Shown here: positions 46,674 through 55,557 of the stretch, in pieces | Layout: each line of letters starts with the position of its first letter | Position numbering within the stretch: the stretch's first letter is position 1 | Source: Bacteroidales bacterium | GTDB taxonomy: Bacteria > Bacteroidota > Bacteroidia > Bacteroidales > F082 | DNA length: 64,000 bases | Assembly (NCBI GenBank): GCA_030690365.1 | Contig: JAUYGX010000023.1 | Coordinates: 62,001-126,000, forward strand | Reading direction: 5' to 3' | Translations under genes and position numbers: made by a program | The notes under the pieces: generated by a model | Database searches by the model: none | Told to the model about the DNA's origin: nothing | The model's input: only the letters and a program-made list of their open reading frames with translations

Positions 46674-47696
46674 TTATTCATTTTTTATTTCGAGATTTCC
46701 ATTGGCATGCAGGGCAAACCTGCCTTTGTTTCTATCGTGGGCAAACTCCTCCTTTGGCCACGGCCATCCACCAAATTGTGTTTTACGATAATCCTCAAAA
46801 GCTTCCCTGATTTCAGCTTCGGTATTCATAACAAACGGCCCGTACTGTACCACCGGCTCGTTGATGGGTTTGCCCTGAAGCAACAACAAATAACAATCAT
46901 CGTCTCCGGCTTTTAAGGAGATGTCCGATTCAGGCGGCACTTCGACCGAATGATATGCAGGAATAGTTTCATCCAAGATTTCCATCCCGTTTCCGCGGTA
47001 AAAATAAAATGTTCGGTTGACTCCGGCTTGTGCCGATGGCAGTACCCAGTCAGCCCCGGCTTCGAGTTTAATAGTCATGATAGCCACTTCATGTTCAGGA
47101 TTTGCAGCCCAGGAATCAGGTGTTGGATCGGGTGCGACCAGGTATTTCAATTTCCCGGCAATCAGGTTTACTTCGATGGATTTGCCGTTGGCATCTTTTT
47201 CCTTCAAAACAGGAATCTGATCTTCCCAAAGCATTTTAAAATGGGGTTCTACAAATTTGCTGACTTTCGGGAGGTTTAGCCAAATCTGGAACAACTCCAG
47301 CGGATTGTCTTTATCCTGATTAATCAAAGGGAACATTTCTGAATGTTGCACGCCTTTTCCGGCGGTCATCCATTGCACATCACCTGCACCATAACGGCCT
47401 GCAGCACCGAGTGAATCGGCATGATCCACCAGTCCGGTTTTAACCACCGTAACGGTTTCAAAACCACGATGCGGGTGATAGGGGAATCCGGGAATGGTTT
47501 GTCCGTGGTACATGCGCCATCCGTCTTTCACGGTGAAATCCTGCCCCAAATTTCTTCCGGCCAACGAGGTAGCAGGGCCCATTTTTTCATTTCCCTTTGG
47601 AAAGTGATCGTAGTGGTGAACACAAAAGATAAACGGGTCGCGGGTGGCCCATTGAAATCCCAACGGGCTTATTTTTAGTGATTTTGAATTCTTCAT
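46674..47696 (-). CDS. Pirin family protein
   Basis: A bicupin of 340 residues. The metal-binding N-terminal cupin shows PYHPHRGFETVTVV and GKGVQHSEMFP, giving the histidine and glutamate ligands; the second cupin lies from about 215 to 300. Some pirins are quercetinases, others bind regulators, so the role here is not settled. The N-terminal part is somewhat extended relative to the 290-residue standard. Confidence 0.9.
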   Translation of the reverse strand: MKNSKSLKISPLGFQWATRDPFIFCVHHYDHFPKGNEKMGPATSLAGRNLGQDFTVKDGWRMYHGQTIPGFPYHPHRGFETVTVVKTGLVDHADSLGAAGRYGAGDVQWMTAGKGVQHSEMFPLINQDKDNPLELFQIWLNLPKVSKFVEPHFKMLWEDQIPVLKEKDANGKSIEVNLIAGKLKYLVAPDPTPDSWAANPEHEVAIMTIKLEAGADWVLPSAQAGVNRTFYFYRGNGMEILDETIPAYHSVEVPPESDISLKAGDDDCYLLLLQGKPINEPVVQYGPFVMNTEAEIREAFEDYRKTQFGGWPWPKEEFAHDRNKGRFALHANGNLEIKNE

Positions 47697-47806
47697 TTAC
47701 CAAAAATATTTTAAGAATGTTATCTTCTTCAGAATTATGATCACACACTTAATAGCTGAAGTGATGAACAGGATTTCAAAAGTAACCATATAACATCCGA
47801 TAACAT

Positions 47807-47948
47807 TTAACGAATTGTTAAAAAAACAAGAAATCCTATCAGCGCAGGCAAAACTTCCAGAAACCAGGTGAAGTAATCGTGAGGAGCAATTGCCGACCAG
47901 ATGAGTACCGTAAAAAAAGAGGAAGATCAACGATTTCAGGTAATTCAC
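47807..47948 (-). pseudogene. Remnant of a DUF2238/YjdF-like membrane protein gene
   Basis: On the minus strand a GTG at 47948 opens NYLKSLIFLFF; removing one T from the seven-T run (47912-47918 on the plus strand is A7) would continue TVLIWSAIAPHDYFTWFLEV and further LPALIGFLVFLTIR before a stop at 47807. The APHDYFTWFLEVLPALIG part resembles the N-terminus of DUF2238 membrane proteins. The remaining 150 or so residues are absent. So the gene is frameshifted and truncated. Family identification rests on a short stretch. Confidence 0.45.
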
Positions 47949-48110
47949 TACAGTGCTTATTATTAGGCCAAATTTTGAATAAAGATAAAACAAATAACAT
48001 ACATCTAATCTTGACAATTCTTCAGGTCTTTAACTGTGTCGATAAACTCGCGATTAAGTATATGGCTGTAAAAAGGCATATAATTACAGGAAATGTAGGT
48101 TGGCTATATT

Positions 48111-48141
48111 TTTGATGTCTTTCGTAAATTGCTTATTTTTG
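48111..48141 (+). promoter_or_regulatory. Consensus Bacteroidota promoter of the DUF2442 gene
   Basis: TTTG (48111-48114), 19 bp, then TATTTTTG (48134-48141): an exact match to the -33/-7 consensus, with a leader of about 80 bases to the ATG at 48229. Confidence 0.65.
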
Positions 48142-48228
48142 TATAAAAAAGTTTAAGAAAGTGGATTGACTTTTTTGTTTATAATATTGAGATAGCACCC
48201 GAAAAAATAACAAATAAACTTTAAAGAT

Positions 48229-48474
48229 ATGTTGGTGATTTCGATTAATAACGCAGATTATATAGGAGATTATAAAATTAACTTTACATTTTCAGATGGG
48301 GTTGAGCGGATAATTGATTTTTCAGACTTCTTAAATAAGGCTCGAAATCCAATGACTAAGAAGTATTTAGACAAGAATTTATTTAAAAGATTCTCTATTA
48401 ATTATGGAGATATCATCTGGAATGATTATGAAATGTGTTTCCCAATATGGGATTTACACGAGGGAAGAATATAA
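48229..48474 (+). CDS. DUF2442 domain protein
   Basis: An 81-residue protein whose pattern (ADYIGDYKINFTFSDGVERIIDFSDFL then YGDIIWNDYEMCFPIWDLHEG) is that of DUF2442; the first block is given here in two overlapping parts, NADYIGDYKINFTFSDG and VERIIDFSDFL. Members are small proteins often encoded beside DUF4160 proteins or in mobile contexts. No DUF4160 partner is adjacent. Local base composition is clearly richer in A and T than the flanking genes, which fits recent acquisition. Confidence 0.78.
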   Translation: MLVISINNADYIGDYKINFTFSDGVERIIDFSDFLNKARNPMTKKYLDKNLFKRFSINYGDIIWNDYEMCFPIWDLHEGRI

Positions 48475-48574
48475 ACATTTAACCAAACATAGTATCTTAC
48501 AAAAATTCCAATATAGATTACTTTCCAACCAACCCCAGGGTAAATTTTCAACAACCCAGGTGCTTCGTTTTAAA

Positions 48575-48620
48575 CAAAAAAAGTCCGTCAAACTAACCTG
48601 TTGTTAATCTGACGAACTTC
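48575..48620 (-). terminator. Terminator of the transhydrogenase operon
   Basis: On the minus strand AGTTCGTCA and TGACGGACT pair with one mismatch, followed by a run of seven T. It begins 21 bp after the pntB stop. Confidence 0.7.
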
Positions 48621-48640
48621 AAAAAAAGGATTTTTCTTCC

Positions 48641-50095
48641 TTAGAGTTCTTTGATCTCTGCAACCAACGCCTGCAACGTATCTTTGGCATTACCAAACAA
48701 CATGCGGGTTTTATCGTTAAAGAACAGGTAATTTTCGATGGCAGCATATCCCTTGCCCATGCCCCGCTTCATCACGATGATGTTTTTGGCAGCACGTGCA
48801 TTCACAATCGGCATACCATAAATGGGACTGGAAGGATCGTCCTGAGCGGCAGGGTTAACAACGTCGTTGGCGCCAATCACCACCACCACATCGGTGTTGG
48901 GCAAATCGGGGTTGATGTGTTCACTTTCGATGAGTTTTTCGTATGGCACATCGGCTTCGGCCAACAACACATTCATGTGTCCGGGCATGCGACCGGCCAC
49001 CGGATGAATGGCATATTTTACCTCTACGCCCTTGCTTTCGAGTAACTTATCCAGGTCATGACAAATGTGCTGAGCCTGGGCAACAGCCAGTCCGTATCCG
49101 GGAACAATCACCACCTTTTGAGAATAGTTGAGCAATACGGCCGCATCCGACAGGGTAATTTCCCTGATATTTCCTTCTTCATGTACCATGGCGGCACCAC
49201 CACCTCCAAAGGCACCAATGATAACATTCAACAGCGAACGGTTCATGGCATTGCACATGAGTACGGTCAAAATGGTTCCTGCCGATCCAACCAAAATACC
49301 ACCGGTTAACATGGCCTGGTTGTTATAGAGGAAACCTCCCATGGCTGCCGCCACACCCGTAAATGAGTTGAGCAACGATATCACAACCGGCATATCGGCA
49401 CCGCCAATGGGCATCACAAATGCGATTCCGTATACCAATGCTATTGCCAACAGGATGTAGATCAGGTAGGTGATTTCATCAATCTTTACCGATCCAAGGG
49501 TCATAATATATACGATAAATCCCACCACAATCACCAGCAAACCAATGTTGATGTAGCGCATCAGGGGACTGCGGATATCGCCAATTCGTCCGTCCAGCTT
49601 ACCGAAGGCAATCATCGATCCGGCAAACGAAACACTTCCAATCACCAACCCCAGCAGGATGGCGAGCACATGTCCGTTCATCATGCCATGTTCAGCTACA
49701 AGTGCTGCGCTGATGTGCGGGAATTCCATGAGAGAAATCAGTGCCGCACTGGCACCGCCCATTCCGTTAAACAACGAAACCAGCTGTGGCATGGCCGTCA
49801 TTTTCACTTTCATGGCAATGGTCCAGCCCACAATGGTACCGATAACAATGGCCACCAGGATATAGCCGATATTGCCGATGGGTTGACCGTCCTGCTTGTG
49901 AAATAAGATGGTAGTAATGATGGCCAGCACCATACCGATAGCAGCATAGGTATTGCCCCGACGGGCAGATTCCGGATTACTGAGCATTTTAAGTCCAACG
50001 ATAAACAACACCGAAGCGATGAGGTACGACAATTCCAGGATGGAATCAGTCATTGTGAAAGAGATATTTTCTGTGATGGTTATGATCTTATCCAT
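48641..50095 (-). CDS. pntB: NAD(P) transhydrogenase subunit beta
   Basis: The beta subunit carries the proton channel helices (about 1-290) and the NADP(H)-binding domain III. The latter shows VIVPGYGLAVAQAQHICHDL, HPVAGRMPGHMNVLLAEADV and VVVIGANDVVNPAAQ. At 484 residues it is full length. The enzyme uses the proton gradient to reduce NADP with NADH. It is the last gene of pntAA-pntAB-pntB, 6 bp downstream of pntAB. Confidence 0.97.
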   Translation of the reverse strand: MDKIITITENISFTMTDSILELSYLIASVLFIVGLKMLSNPESARRGNTYAAIGMVLAIITTILFHKQDGQPIGNIGYILVAIVIGTIVGWTIAMKVKMTAMPQLVSLFNGMGGASAALISLMEFPHISAALVAEHGMMNGHVLAILLGLVIGSVSFAGSMIAFGKLDGRIGDIRSPLMRYINIGLLVIVVGFIVYIMTLGSVKIDEITYLIYILLAIALVYGIAFVMPIGGADMPVVISLLNSFTGVAAAMGGFLYNNQAMLTGGILVGSAGTILTVLMCNAMNRSLLNVIIGAFGGGGAAMVHEEGNIREITLSDAAVLLNYSQKVVIVPGYGLAVAQAQHICHDLDKLLESKGVEVKYAIHPVAGRMPGHMNVLLAEADVPYEKLIESEHINPDLPNTDVVVVIGANDVVNPAAQDDPSSPIYGMPIVNARAAKNIIVMKRGMGKGYAAIENYLFFNDKTRMLFGNAKDTLQALVAEIKEL

Positions 50096-50101
50096 AATTC
50101 C

Positions 50102-50422
50102 TTAGTTTTTGGTCTCTTTTTTAGGTTTCTTTTTAAACATATCCAGCATGCGGTCGGTTACCACAAAGCCCCCAACCACATTGAGGGTCCCCAGCACTAC
50201 GGCTAAAAAACCGAGCACCATGGCCAAGGTTGACTCGGCATGTCCCATGACGATGATGGCACCAATGATGACTACGCCATGGATGGCATTGGCACCCGAC
50301 ATCAGGGGAGTATGCAGAATGGCCGGCACATTGCTGATGACTTCAATTCCCAGGAAAACAGACAACACCACCACAAAAATCATTTGGCGGTATTCAAAGA
50401 AGTAGGTGAGTATCTCTTGCAT
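50102..50422 (-). CDS. pntAB: NAD(P) transhydrogenase subunit alpha, membrane part
   Basis: A 106-residue protein with three helices (FVVVLSVFLGIEVISNVP, VVIIGAIIVMG, MVLGFLAVVLGTLNVVGGF). In the split-alpha type of transhydrogenase this is the second alpha gene, corresponding to the C-terminal membrane part of the fused subunit. It lies 11 bp after pntAA and 6 bp before pntB. Confidence 0.94.
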   Translation of the reverse strand: MQEILTYFFEYRQMIFVVVLSVFLGIEVISNVPAILHTPLMSGANAIHGVVIIGAIIVMGHAESTLAMVLGFLAVVLGTLNVVGGFVVTDRMLDMFKKKPKKETKN

Positions 50423-50433
50423 GATCTTAAATT

Positions 50434-51561
50434 TTAAGCATTTATAAAGGCTTTAACACGTTCGTTGACAAGTTGTTTTTCGTGCGTCAGGCAGGTGTTT
50501 TTCACGATATCGTCCTCAAAGTCCAGTTTCAGATTGCCTTCCTTTTCGATGAGCAGCTTGAGGAAGTTCAGGAGGTTGTTACCGAACATCTTGCTTGCAT
50601 CCGAAGGCATTTCGGATGGATAATCCGATTTCCCAACAATGGTGACCCCCTGATGAACAATGGTTTTTCCGTTTTGCGTCACCGCACAATTTCCACCGGT
50701 AGAAGCAGCTAGATCGACTACCACAGACCCGGCTTTCATCGCTTCCACGGTGGCCTTTTCTATCAGCAACGGGGCTTTGCGACCCGGTATCTGAGCCGTA
50801 CAAATCACCACATTGGATTTTACCGCATGGTCGTGGATGAGTTGCTTTTGTTTCTGGATAAATTCTTCGGTTTGTTCCACTGCATAACCACCGGCACTCT
50901 TTTCTTCACGGGCGCCTTCCACCTCGATGAACTTACCACCCAGACTGGCCACCTCTTCCTTGACGGCAGAGCGCACATCAAAAACCTCCACCACCGCACC
51001 CAGTTTGCGCGCCGTGGCAATAGCCTGAAGCCCGGCCACTCCGGCTCCAAGTATGAGCAATTTGGCCGGACGAATGGTGCCTGCCGCACTCATAAACATG
51101 GGGAAGAAATGGGGTAACAACATGGCCGACTCCAGCACCGATTTATATCCGGCGATGGTGGCCATGGAAGAAAGGATGTCCATGGATTGTGCCCGGGAAG
51201 TTCGTGGTATCAAATCCAGACTGAACACCGTTTTGTTGTTGGCCGCCAGTTTTTCGACTACCTCTTTATTGAAAAAGGGATTGACCACGCTCAGGATGAC
51301 CTGGTTTTCTTTTTTAGAGTCCACCACATCCGGCTCAGGTGTGTTGATCATCAGGAGGACTTCTGCTTTTTGAAGTATTTCGGCACGAGCCATTATTTTG
51401 GCTCCGGCTTTCTCATACTGGTCGTCAGCGGCAAATGCTTTTAATCCGGCACCCTTTTCAACCCAGGTTTCAACATTCAGTTTCTTTAATTCGGCTACCC
51501 CTTCGGGCAACAAGCTTATTCTGTTTTCAAAATCAGGTTCTTTGATAATACCAATAACCAT
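50434..51561 (-). CDS. pntAA: NAD(P) transhydrogenase subunit alpha, NAD-binding part
   Basis: The soluble NAD(H)-binding domain I, 375 residues. I choose the ATG at 51561, giving MVIGIIKEPDFENRISLLPEG; a longer frame to 51681 would read through the promoter palindrome. The Rossmann motif is LILGAGVAGLQAIATARKLG with VEVFDVR, followed by QIPGRKAPLLI and VVDLAASTGGN. It heads the operon. A 20-bp palindrome covers its -7 box, which suggests repression. Confidence 0.95.
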   Translation of the reverse strand: MVIGIIKEPDFENRISLLPEGVAELKKLNVETWVEKGAGLKAFAADDQYEKAGAKIMARAEILQKAEVLLMINTPEPDVVDSKKENQVILSVVNPFFNKEVVEKLAANNKTVFSLDLIPRTSRAQSMDILSSMATIAGYKSVLESAMLLPHFFPMFMSAAGTIRPAKLLILGAGVAGLQAIATARKLGAVVEVFDVRSAVKEEVASLGGKFIEVEGAREEKSAGGYAVEQTEEFIQKQKQLIHDHAVKSNVVICTAQIPGRKAPLLIEKATVEAMKAGSVVVDLAASTGGNCAVTQNGKTIVHQGVTIVGKSDYPSEMPSDASKMFGNNLLNFLKLLIEKEGNLKLDFEDDIVKNTCLTHEKQLVNERVKAFINA

Positions 51562-51573
51562 CTTGTTATAATT

Positions 51574-51593
51574 TATATTTGGCGCCAAATATA
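51574..51593 (-). promoter_or_regulatory. 20-bp perfect palindrome over the pnt promoter
   Basis: A perfect palindrome with the core TTTGGCGCCAAA spans 51574-51593. Its upstream half on the minus strand is TATATTTG (51593-51586), a TAnnTTTG -7 box, and the pntAA ATG follows 12 bp further. The layout is that of a repressor operator overlapping the transcription start. The repressor is unknown. Confidence 0.6.
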
Positions 51594-51806
51594 GCAATTT
51601 AGAATGGTTATTAATTGAACCTGTTGATTTTTTGTTCTCTGAATATGATCTATGGTCCCATAGTGAGATGCTGGTTCCCACTGATTATGCAGAAAATCGC
51701 AGGGGAAGGCATGAAAAATGTTTTGCGAATATTTCTGCTGTCAGAGGAGAGTGCTTATATGCTACTGTTGTAGCCAATGCAAAAAAATAGATTCAGTAAA
51801 ATAATG

Positions 51807-51837
51807 TTGCACTAAGGTAAATTATTATTTACTTTTG
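51807..51837 (+). promoter_or_regulatory. Promoter of the hicA-hicB region
   Basis: TTG at 51807-51809, 20 bp, then TACTTTTG at 51830-51837 match the -33/-7 pattern, 26 bp before the hicA ATG. The stretch 51594-51806 upstream holds nothing recognisable beyond a CTATGG/CCATAG inverted repeat near 51650. Confidence 0.5.
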
Positions 51838-51863
51838 CATCAGATTAAACGCAGAATGAATAG

Positions 51864-52052
51864 ATGAAATGTTGAGAATTATTCAGACTTCTGAAGAAAG
51901 AAGGTTGGTATCCTGTTTCACAAAAAGGTTCACATGTGAAGATGAAACATGATGAACGAGACGGAACAATTATATTTCCGAATCATGGAAGTCAGGAAGT
52001 TGGAAAAGGACTTGAATGGAAAATTCTGAAAGATGCTGGTATCTCAAATTAA
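51864..52052 (+). pseudogene. hicA: hicA toxin gene with a TGA at codon 4
   Basis: The frame starts ATG AAA TGT, meets TGA at 51873-51875, then continues ELFRLLKKEGWYPVSQKGSH, VKMKHDERDG, IIFPNHGSQEVGKGLEWKIL to a TAA at 52050-52052. Sixty-three codons is the normal HicA length and the catalytic histidine in GSHVKM is present. A single C-to-G change from TCA would explain the stop, since HicA proteins have serine at this place (SELL). hicB follows 12 bp later. The mRNA interferase should not be made unless a downstream restart or an error in the sequence applies. Confidence 0.8.
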
Positions 52053-52064
52053 AAATCTTGGGCT

Positions 52065-52460
52065 ATGATTACTTATAAGAAAAAAATAAAAATAATTGTT
52101 GAGAAAACTGAGACTGGATTTTCCGCCTATTCGGAAGAATATCCAATATTTACAACTGGAAGAACGGTTCCGGAACTTATCGAAAATGCATTAGAAGCGA
52201 CACAACTGTATTTTGAAAATAAATACCTAATATTAAACGAGAACCTGAAATTTGAAATAGATTTTGAGCAATTTTTCCAGTATTTCAAAGTCTTGAACTC
52301 AAAATTTTTAGCGGAAAAAATAGGAATGAACCCTACTCTATTATCACAATACGTGCAGGGACATAAAAAACCATCTGAAAATCAGATTGAGAAAATACTA
52401 TCTGGAATACATCAAATTGGACAAGAATTATCCGACATGAATCTGATTTTTCGGAAATAA
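52065..52460 (+). CDS. hicB: HicB antitoxin with HTH domain
   Basis: A 131-residue antitoxin. The N-terminal part (about 1-60) is the degenerate RNase H-like HicB fold with VEKTETGFSAYSEEYPIFTTG and TVPELIENALEA. The C-terminal part (about 75-131) is a helix-turn-helix with LAEKIGMNPTLLSQYVQGHKKPS, which probably represses the hic promoter; the motif is intact as LAEKIGMNPTLLSQYVQG. It is intact although hicA is interrupted. Base composition is A/T rich. Confidence 0.85.
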   Translation: MITYKKKIKIIVEKTETGFSAYSEEYPIFTTGRTVPELIENALEATQLYFENKYLILNENLKFEIDFEQFFQYFKVLNSKFLAEKIGMNPTLLSQYVQGHKKPSENQIEKILSGIHQIGQELSDMNLIFRK

Positions 52461-52571
52461 AGCACAGGTTACAACACACGGTCATAAAACATTGGGGTTG
52501 AGGTGTTTAATTGAGTTTCTATTCTTGCATCAAAGCACGCTGTATTTTGATTGTGAAGTGGCTACGAAACC

Positions 52572-52603
52572 CCTGCCTGCTGCCTGCCTGCCGGTAGGCA
52601 TGG
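52572..52603. repeat. GCCTGCCGGTAGGC palindromic repeat
   Basis: CTGCCTG is repeated, then a near palindrome GCCTGCCGGTAGGC (52586-52599) followed by ATGG. A related TGCCGTAGGCATG occurs at 33831-33843 inside the dehydrogenase insert. Such motifs look like dispersed repeats. Confidence 0.4.
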
Positions 52604-52691
52604 TAGCCAGACCCAACGGTTTTATACCGCCAGCAGTTAACCTTCATATCTTAAAATGACCAATTAAAATAGCTTAATCGACGCACCGACC

Positions 52692-55376
52692 TTATTTGAT
52701 CCTATAATTGTACAACGTATTCCCTGCCGCAGAGATCAGATTTATCTTCTGGTCGTTGGACATTGAACCAACTGTAAAAGGAGTTTCACCAACCAATCCG
52801 GTGGAAATAATGGTGTTTCCTTTGCTGTCGAACAGATAGATTGTTTTTTCATCGTTGGCCACCACACCCATTACCTTTTGCTTTTTGCCCAGGTTAAAGA
52901 ATTCGGGCTTAATGGTGATTTCGGAGTTGAAGGTATAGCTGAAGAGCAATTTTTTAAACCGATCGAATACCTTAAGTTCGCGGCCATCCACATAAATAAA
53001 ATCCATGGTGCCATCACCGTTAAAATCCTCATACAGAAAAAAAAGATCGGGACTATAATCCCCAAAGTCGGTAGATTTAAGTTTACCCGTGGCGGAGATA
53101 TAAATCAATTTACCCTGTGCGTTGGTGGTAATTATAATCCCCTTGCTGTTGGTCCTATTGACGTAATAACCTGAATTTCTGGCTTTGGTAAACTTTTCAT
53201 TGATCACAATCCGATCCTTGCCCTGGCGATCCACAATTTTAACTTTGCCATCGATATCGGTAATTACAATATAATCCTTCCCATTGATCAACAAACGCGT
53301 CACCTTCTCATTGGCTACATTTTGAAGGTGGGGATTTTTCCAGCCTTCCACTTCATGTCCGTCGAGGGTAAAATTATTGACCGTTTTATCGGCTTGAGCC
53401 ACCAACATGCGGTAATCGCTGTTGCCCGAATAGTCGAACAAACTCAGCGGGCTGGTAGCTCCGGCATGGAGTTTCTTTGGATAGGAAGCCACAGATTTGC
53501 CTTCAACATCATATAAATAAATGTGACTGTTGGTATTGAAAAGGTACTGAATTTTCCCGTTTTTATAATAATCCACCTCATAAATTTCCCCGAAAGGGGT
53601 TCCTTCGAGCCGTTTCTTCCAAAGCACTTTTCCATCTGAATCGATAAGATAAACGGCAGGTGTATCGTCAAATACCACCAATTGTTGATCGCGGTCGCGG
53701 TGATTGCTTACCAGAATGGGTTTCCCAACAATCTGGTTGTCGAGGGTTACCTTCCACATGGCCAGGTTTTCTTCGCGTACCACGGTAGCCTGTTTCAGAT
53801 AAAAACTGGTGAACATCAGGTTATTTCCTGTGCTGAACTGAAAGGCTGCCCCCTGCATTTGATCCACCACCGCGGCATTGATCTCCAGCTTGCGCGAGGT
53901 AAATTCATTGGCCAGATCAGTAATTCTTCCCAACAACACGGAAGGTTCAAAATACAACAGCACATTGGAACTGGGAGCCAGGTTATCCGAAAATGCTTTA
54001 AAGTTGTCGTTCAGGTCCAAGGTCTTGCCTGTTTCGTAGTACCTCAACAGGTTGATCAGGCTGCTCTCGCTATTGGCAAATACCACAAAATCGCCCACCA
54101 GCGTAAAATAATTTACATCGAAGCTACCAAAAGCATCACCAAACAATCCGGGGATCAGGTTTTTACCTTTGATGTAGTTGAGAACGTATCCGTTGTAGTT
54201 GTTTACTTTGGATTGTCCGGTGTTTTCGGCAATGAGCCGTAGATAGGCCGCCATCTTTACCCTGTCGGAAGTCTGAACCAGAAGCCAGGTGTTGCCATCG
54301 AAATGGCCAGCCGTTTCAGCGTTGGATACCAATGTTACTTCTCCCGAAATAATTTCAGCCAGTTTATCCATGTCAAAATTAAAGTCAGCCAAAAGTTTTT
54401 TTCGCTCCTCTGTTGAATGTGCTGTGGCATACCAGGCCGGGAAATCAGAAAATCCGAGGGATAAAAACAGGTTAATATTAAAAGGTGTGATGTTAAAACA
54501 GGTACTTTTGACGGGCTGCTGATCTTTCATCCCCGACAGAAACGACTTTGTTCCCGGTGAAGTGTAGCCTGCCAGCAGCAGTTCATCATTTTTGATGATT
54601 AAATCGGTTTCTGTCCATTCAGCGAAGTGAGCCATCCAACGTAGCTTTTCACGCTTTGGTTTTGATGAAACAGAAGCCAGCCACGGTGCCAGTGTGCTGT
54701 ACTGAAGATAAAGCCGGCCATCCACATGTTTACCTGCCGTTTTTTTAAGCCTTTTCCAATCTTCCTGTTGGCTGAAATGAACTGCGTCTCCGTGCGAGCT
54801 CACCAGTGATTTTTCCATGGCATTCAGGCTGACAGAATAAATTAAATTCCCTGTCTTATAAGCCAGATACCATACCTGATTGGTTTGTCCATTCAGTATC
54901 TTCAAGGTCGGATTACCAAGAATATCAATTTTCAGGACGGCATATGTTTGTCCCAGTTTCTGTGCCAGATACCGGTTTAACGCTTCCATATCGACATATT
55001 CGCCCAAGTGGCTGATGAGTGTAATATTCACCTTTTCTTCTACTGTATCGTATCCGGCAGTAACCAACAACGGGGCGTGTAAAAGCTTATCGAGCAAGGA
55101 TATCTTACCTTTAAAAAGACTGTCCAGTTGGTGGCGTGAATCAATCAGATCGGCCACTTCGGAAATCTTGCTGAAAGAGGCACCAATGGCATTGTTGTTC
55201 AGAACTTTTGAAAAGGTCGTTTGAGGATCATCCAATTCCAGCACCAGGGCCGCGTCCTGCGACACCAGTGACCAGTCATCGCCATCGGTAACAGCAAACT
55301 GATTGCGGTAAAAATAGGCTGCAATGGCACCGGCAACAAGGAGAACTACAATAAGTGTCAGGAGATTTTTCTTCAT
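52692..55376 (-). CDS. Membrane-anchored DUF3352-like protein with C-terminal beta-propeller-like repeats
   Basis: A protein of 894 residues from the ATG at 55376 (a second ATG at 55388 is possible). One N-terminal helix (about 3-24, KNLLTLIVVLLVAGAIAAYF) anchors it; the rest is periplasmic. Residues about 30-560 resemble DUF3352, and about 580-894 carry repeated strands such as VYLIDSDGKVLWKKRL, IYLYDVEGKSVASYPKKL and FLYEDFNGDGTMDFIYVDG, a propeller-like pattern. Function unknown. It stands alone. Confidence 0.7.
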   Translation of the reverse strand: MKKNLLTLIVVLLVAGAIAAYFYRNQFAVTDGDDWSLVSQDAALVLELDDPQTTFSKVLNNNAIGASFSKISEVADLIDSRHQLDSLFKGKISLLDKLLHAPLLVTAGYDTVEEKVNITLISHLGEYVDMEALNRYLAQKLGQTYAVLKIDILGNPTLKILNGQTNQVWYLAYKTGNLIYSVSLNAMEKSLVSSHGDAVHFSQQEDWKRLKKTAGKHVDGRLYLQYSTLAPWLASVSSKPKREKLRWMAHFAEWTETDLIIKNDELLLAGYTSPGTKSFLSGMKDQQPVKSTCFNITPFNINLFLSLGFSDFPAWYATAHSTEERKKLLADFNFDMDKLAEIISGEVTLVSNAETAGHFDGNTWLLVQTSDRVKMAAYLRLIAENTGQSKVNNYNGYVLNYIKGKNLIPGLFGDAFGSFDVNYFTLVGDFVVFANSESSLINLLRYYETGKTLDLNDNFKAFSDNLAPSSNVLLYFEPSVLLGRITDLANEFTSRKLEINAAVVDQMQGAAFQFSTGNNLMFTSFYLKQATVVREENLAMWKVTLDNQIVGKPILVSNHRDRDQQLVVFDDTPAVYLIDSDGKVLWKKRLEGTPFGEIYEVDYYKNGKIQYLFNTNSHIYLYDVEGKSVASYPKKLHAGATSPLSLFDYSGNSDYRMLVAQADKTVNNFTLDGHEVEGWKNPHLQNVANEKVTRLLINGKDYIVITDIDGKVKIVDRQGKDRIVINEKFTKARNSGYYVNRTNSKGIIITTNAQGKLIYISATGKLKSTDFGDYSPDLFFLYEDFNGDGTMDFIYVDGRELKVFDRFKKLLFSYTFNSEITIKPEFFNLGKKQKVMGVVANDEKTIYLFDSKGNTIISTGLVGETPFTVGSMSNDQKINLISAAGNTLYNYRIK

Positions 55377-55557
55377 ATGTACCGGCATTTTGGTGATCCA
55401 TGCACAAAATTAGCCTAATTATTCGGCACAACAGCAAAAATCATGTCGAAGAACTAACAAGAGGATGTTAACAGAAGGGGGTATTTGCAGAATAGAACTT
55501 TGTGGTAAAAATCTAAACGAAGAGAAATGCAGGGAATTAGATAAAAGTGAGGAACCT

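Noticed and set aside
47697-48017. 106-residue hydrophobic minus-strand frame
   Set aside because: Composition is biased and its middle is better explained as a frameshifted DUF2238-like remnant.
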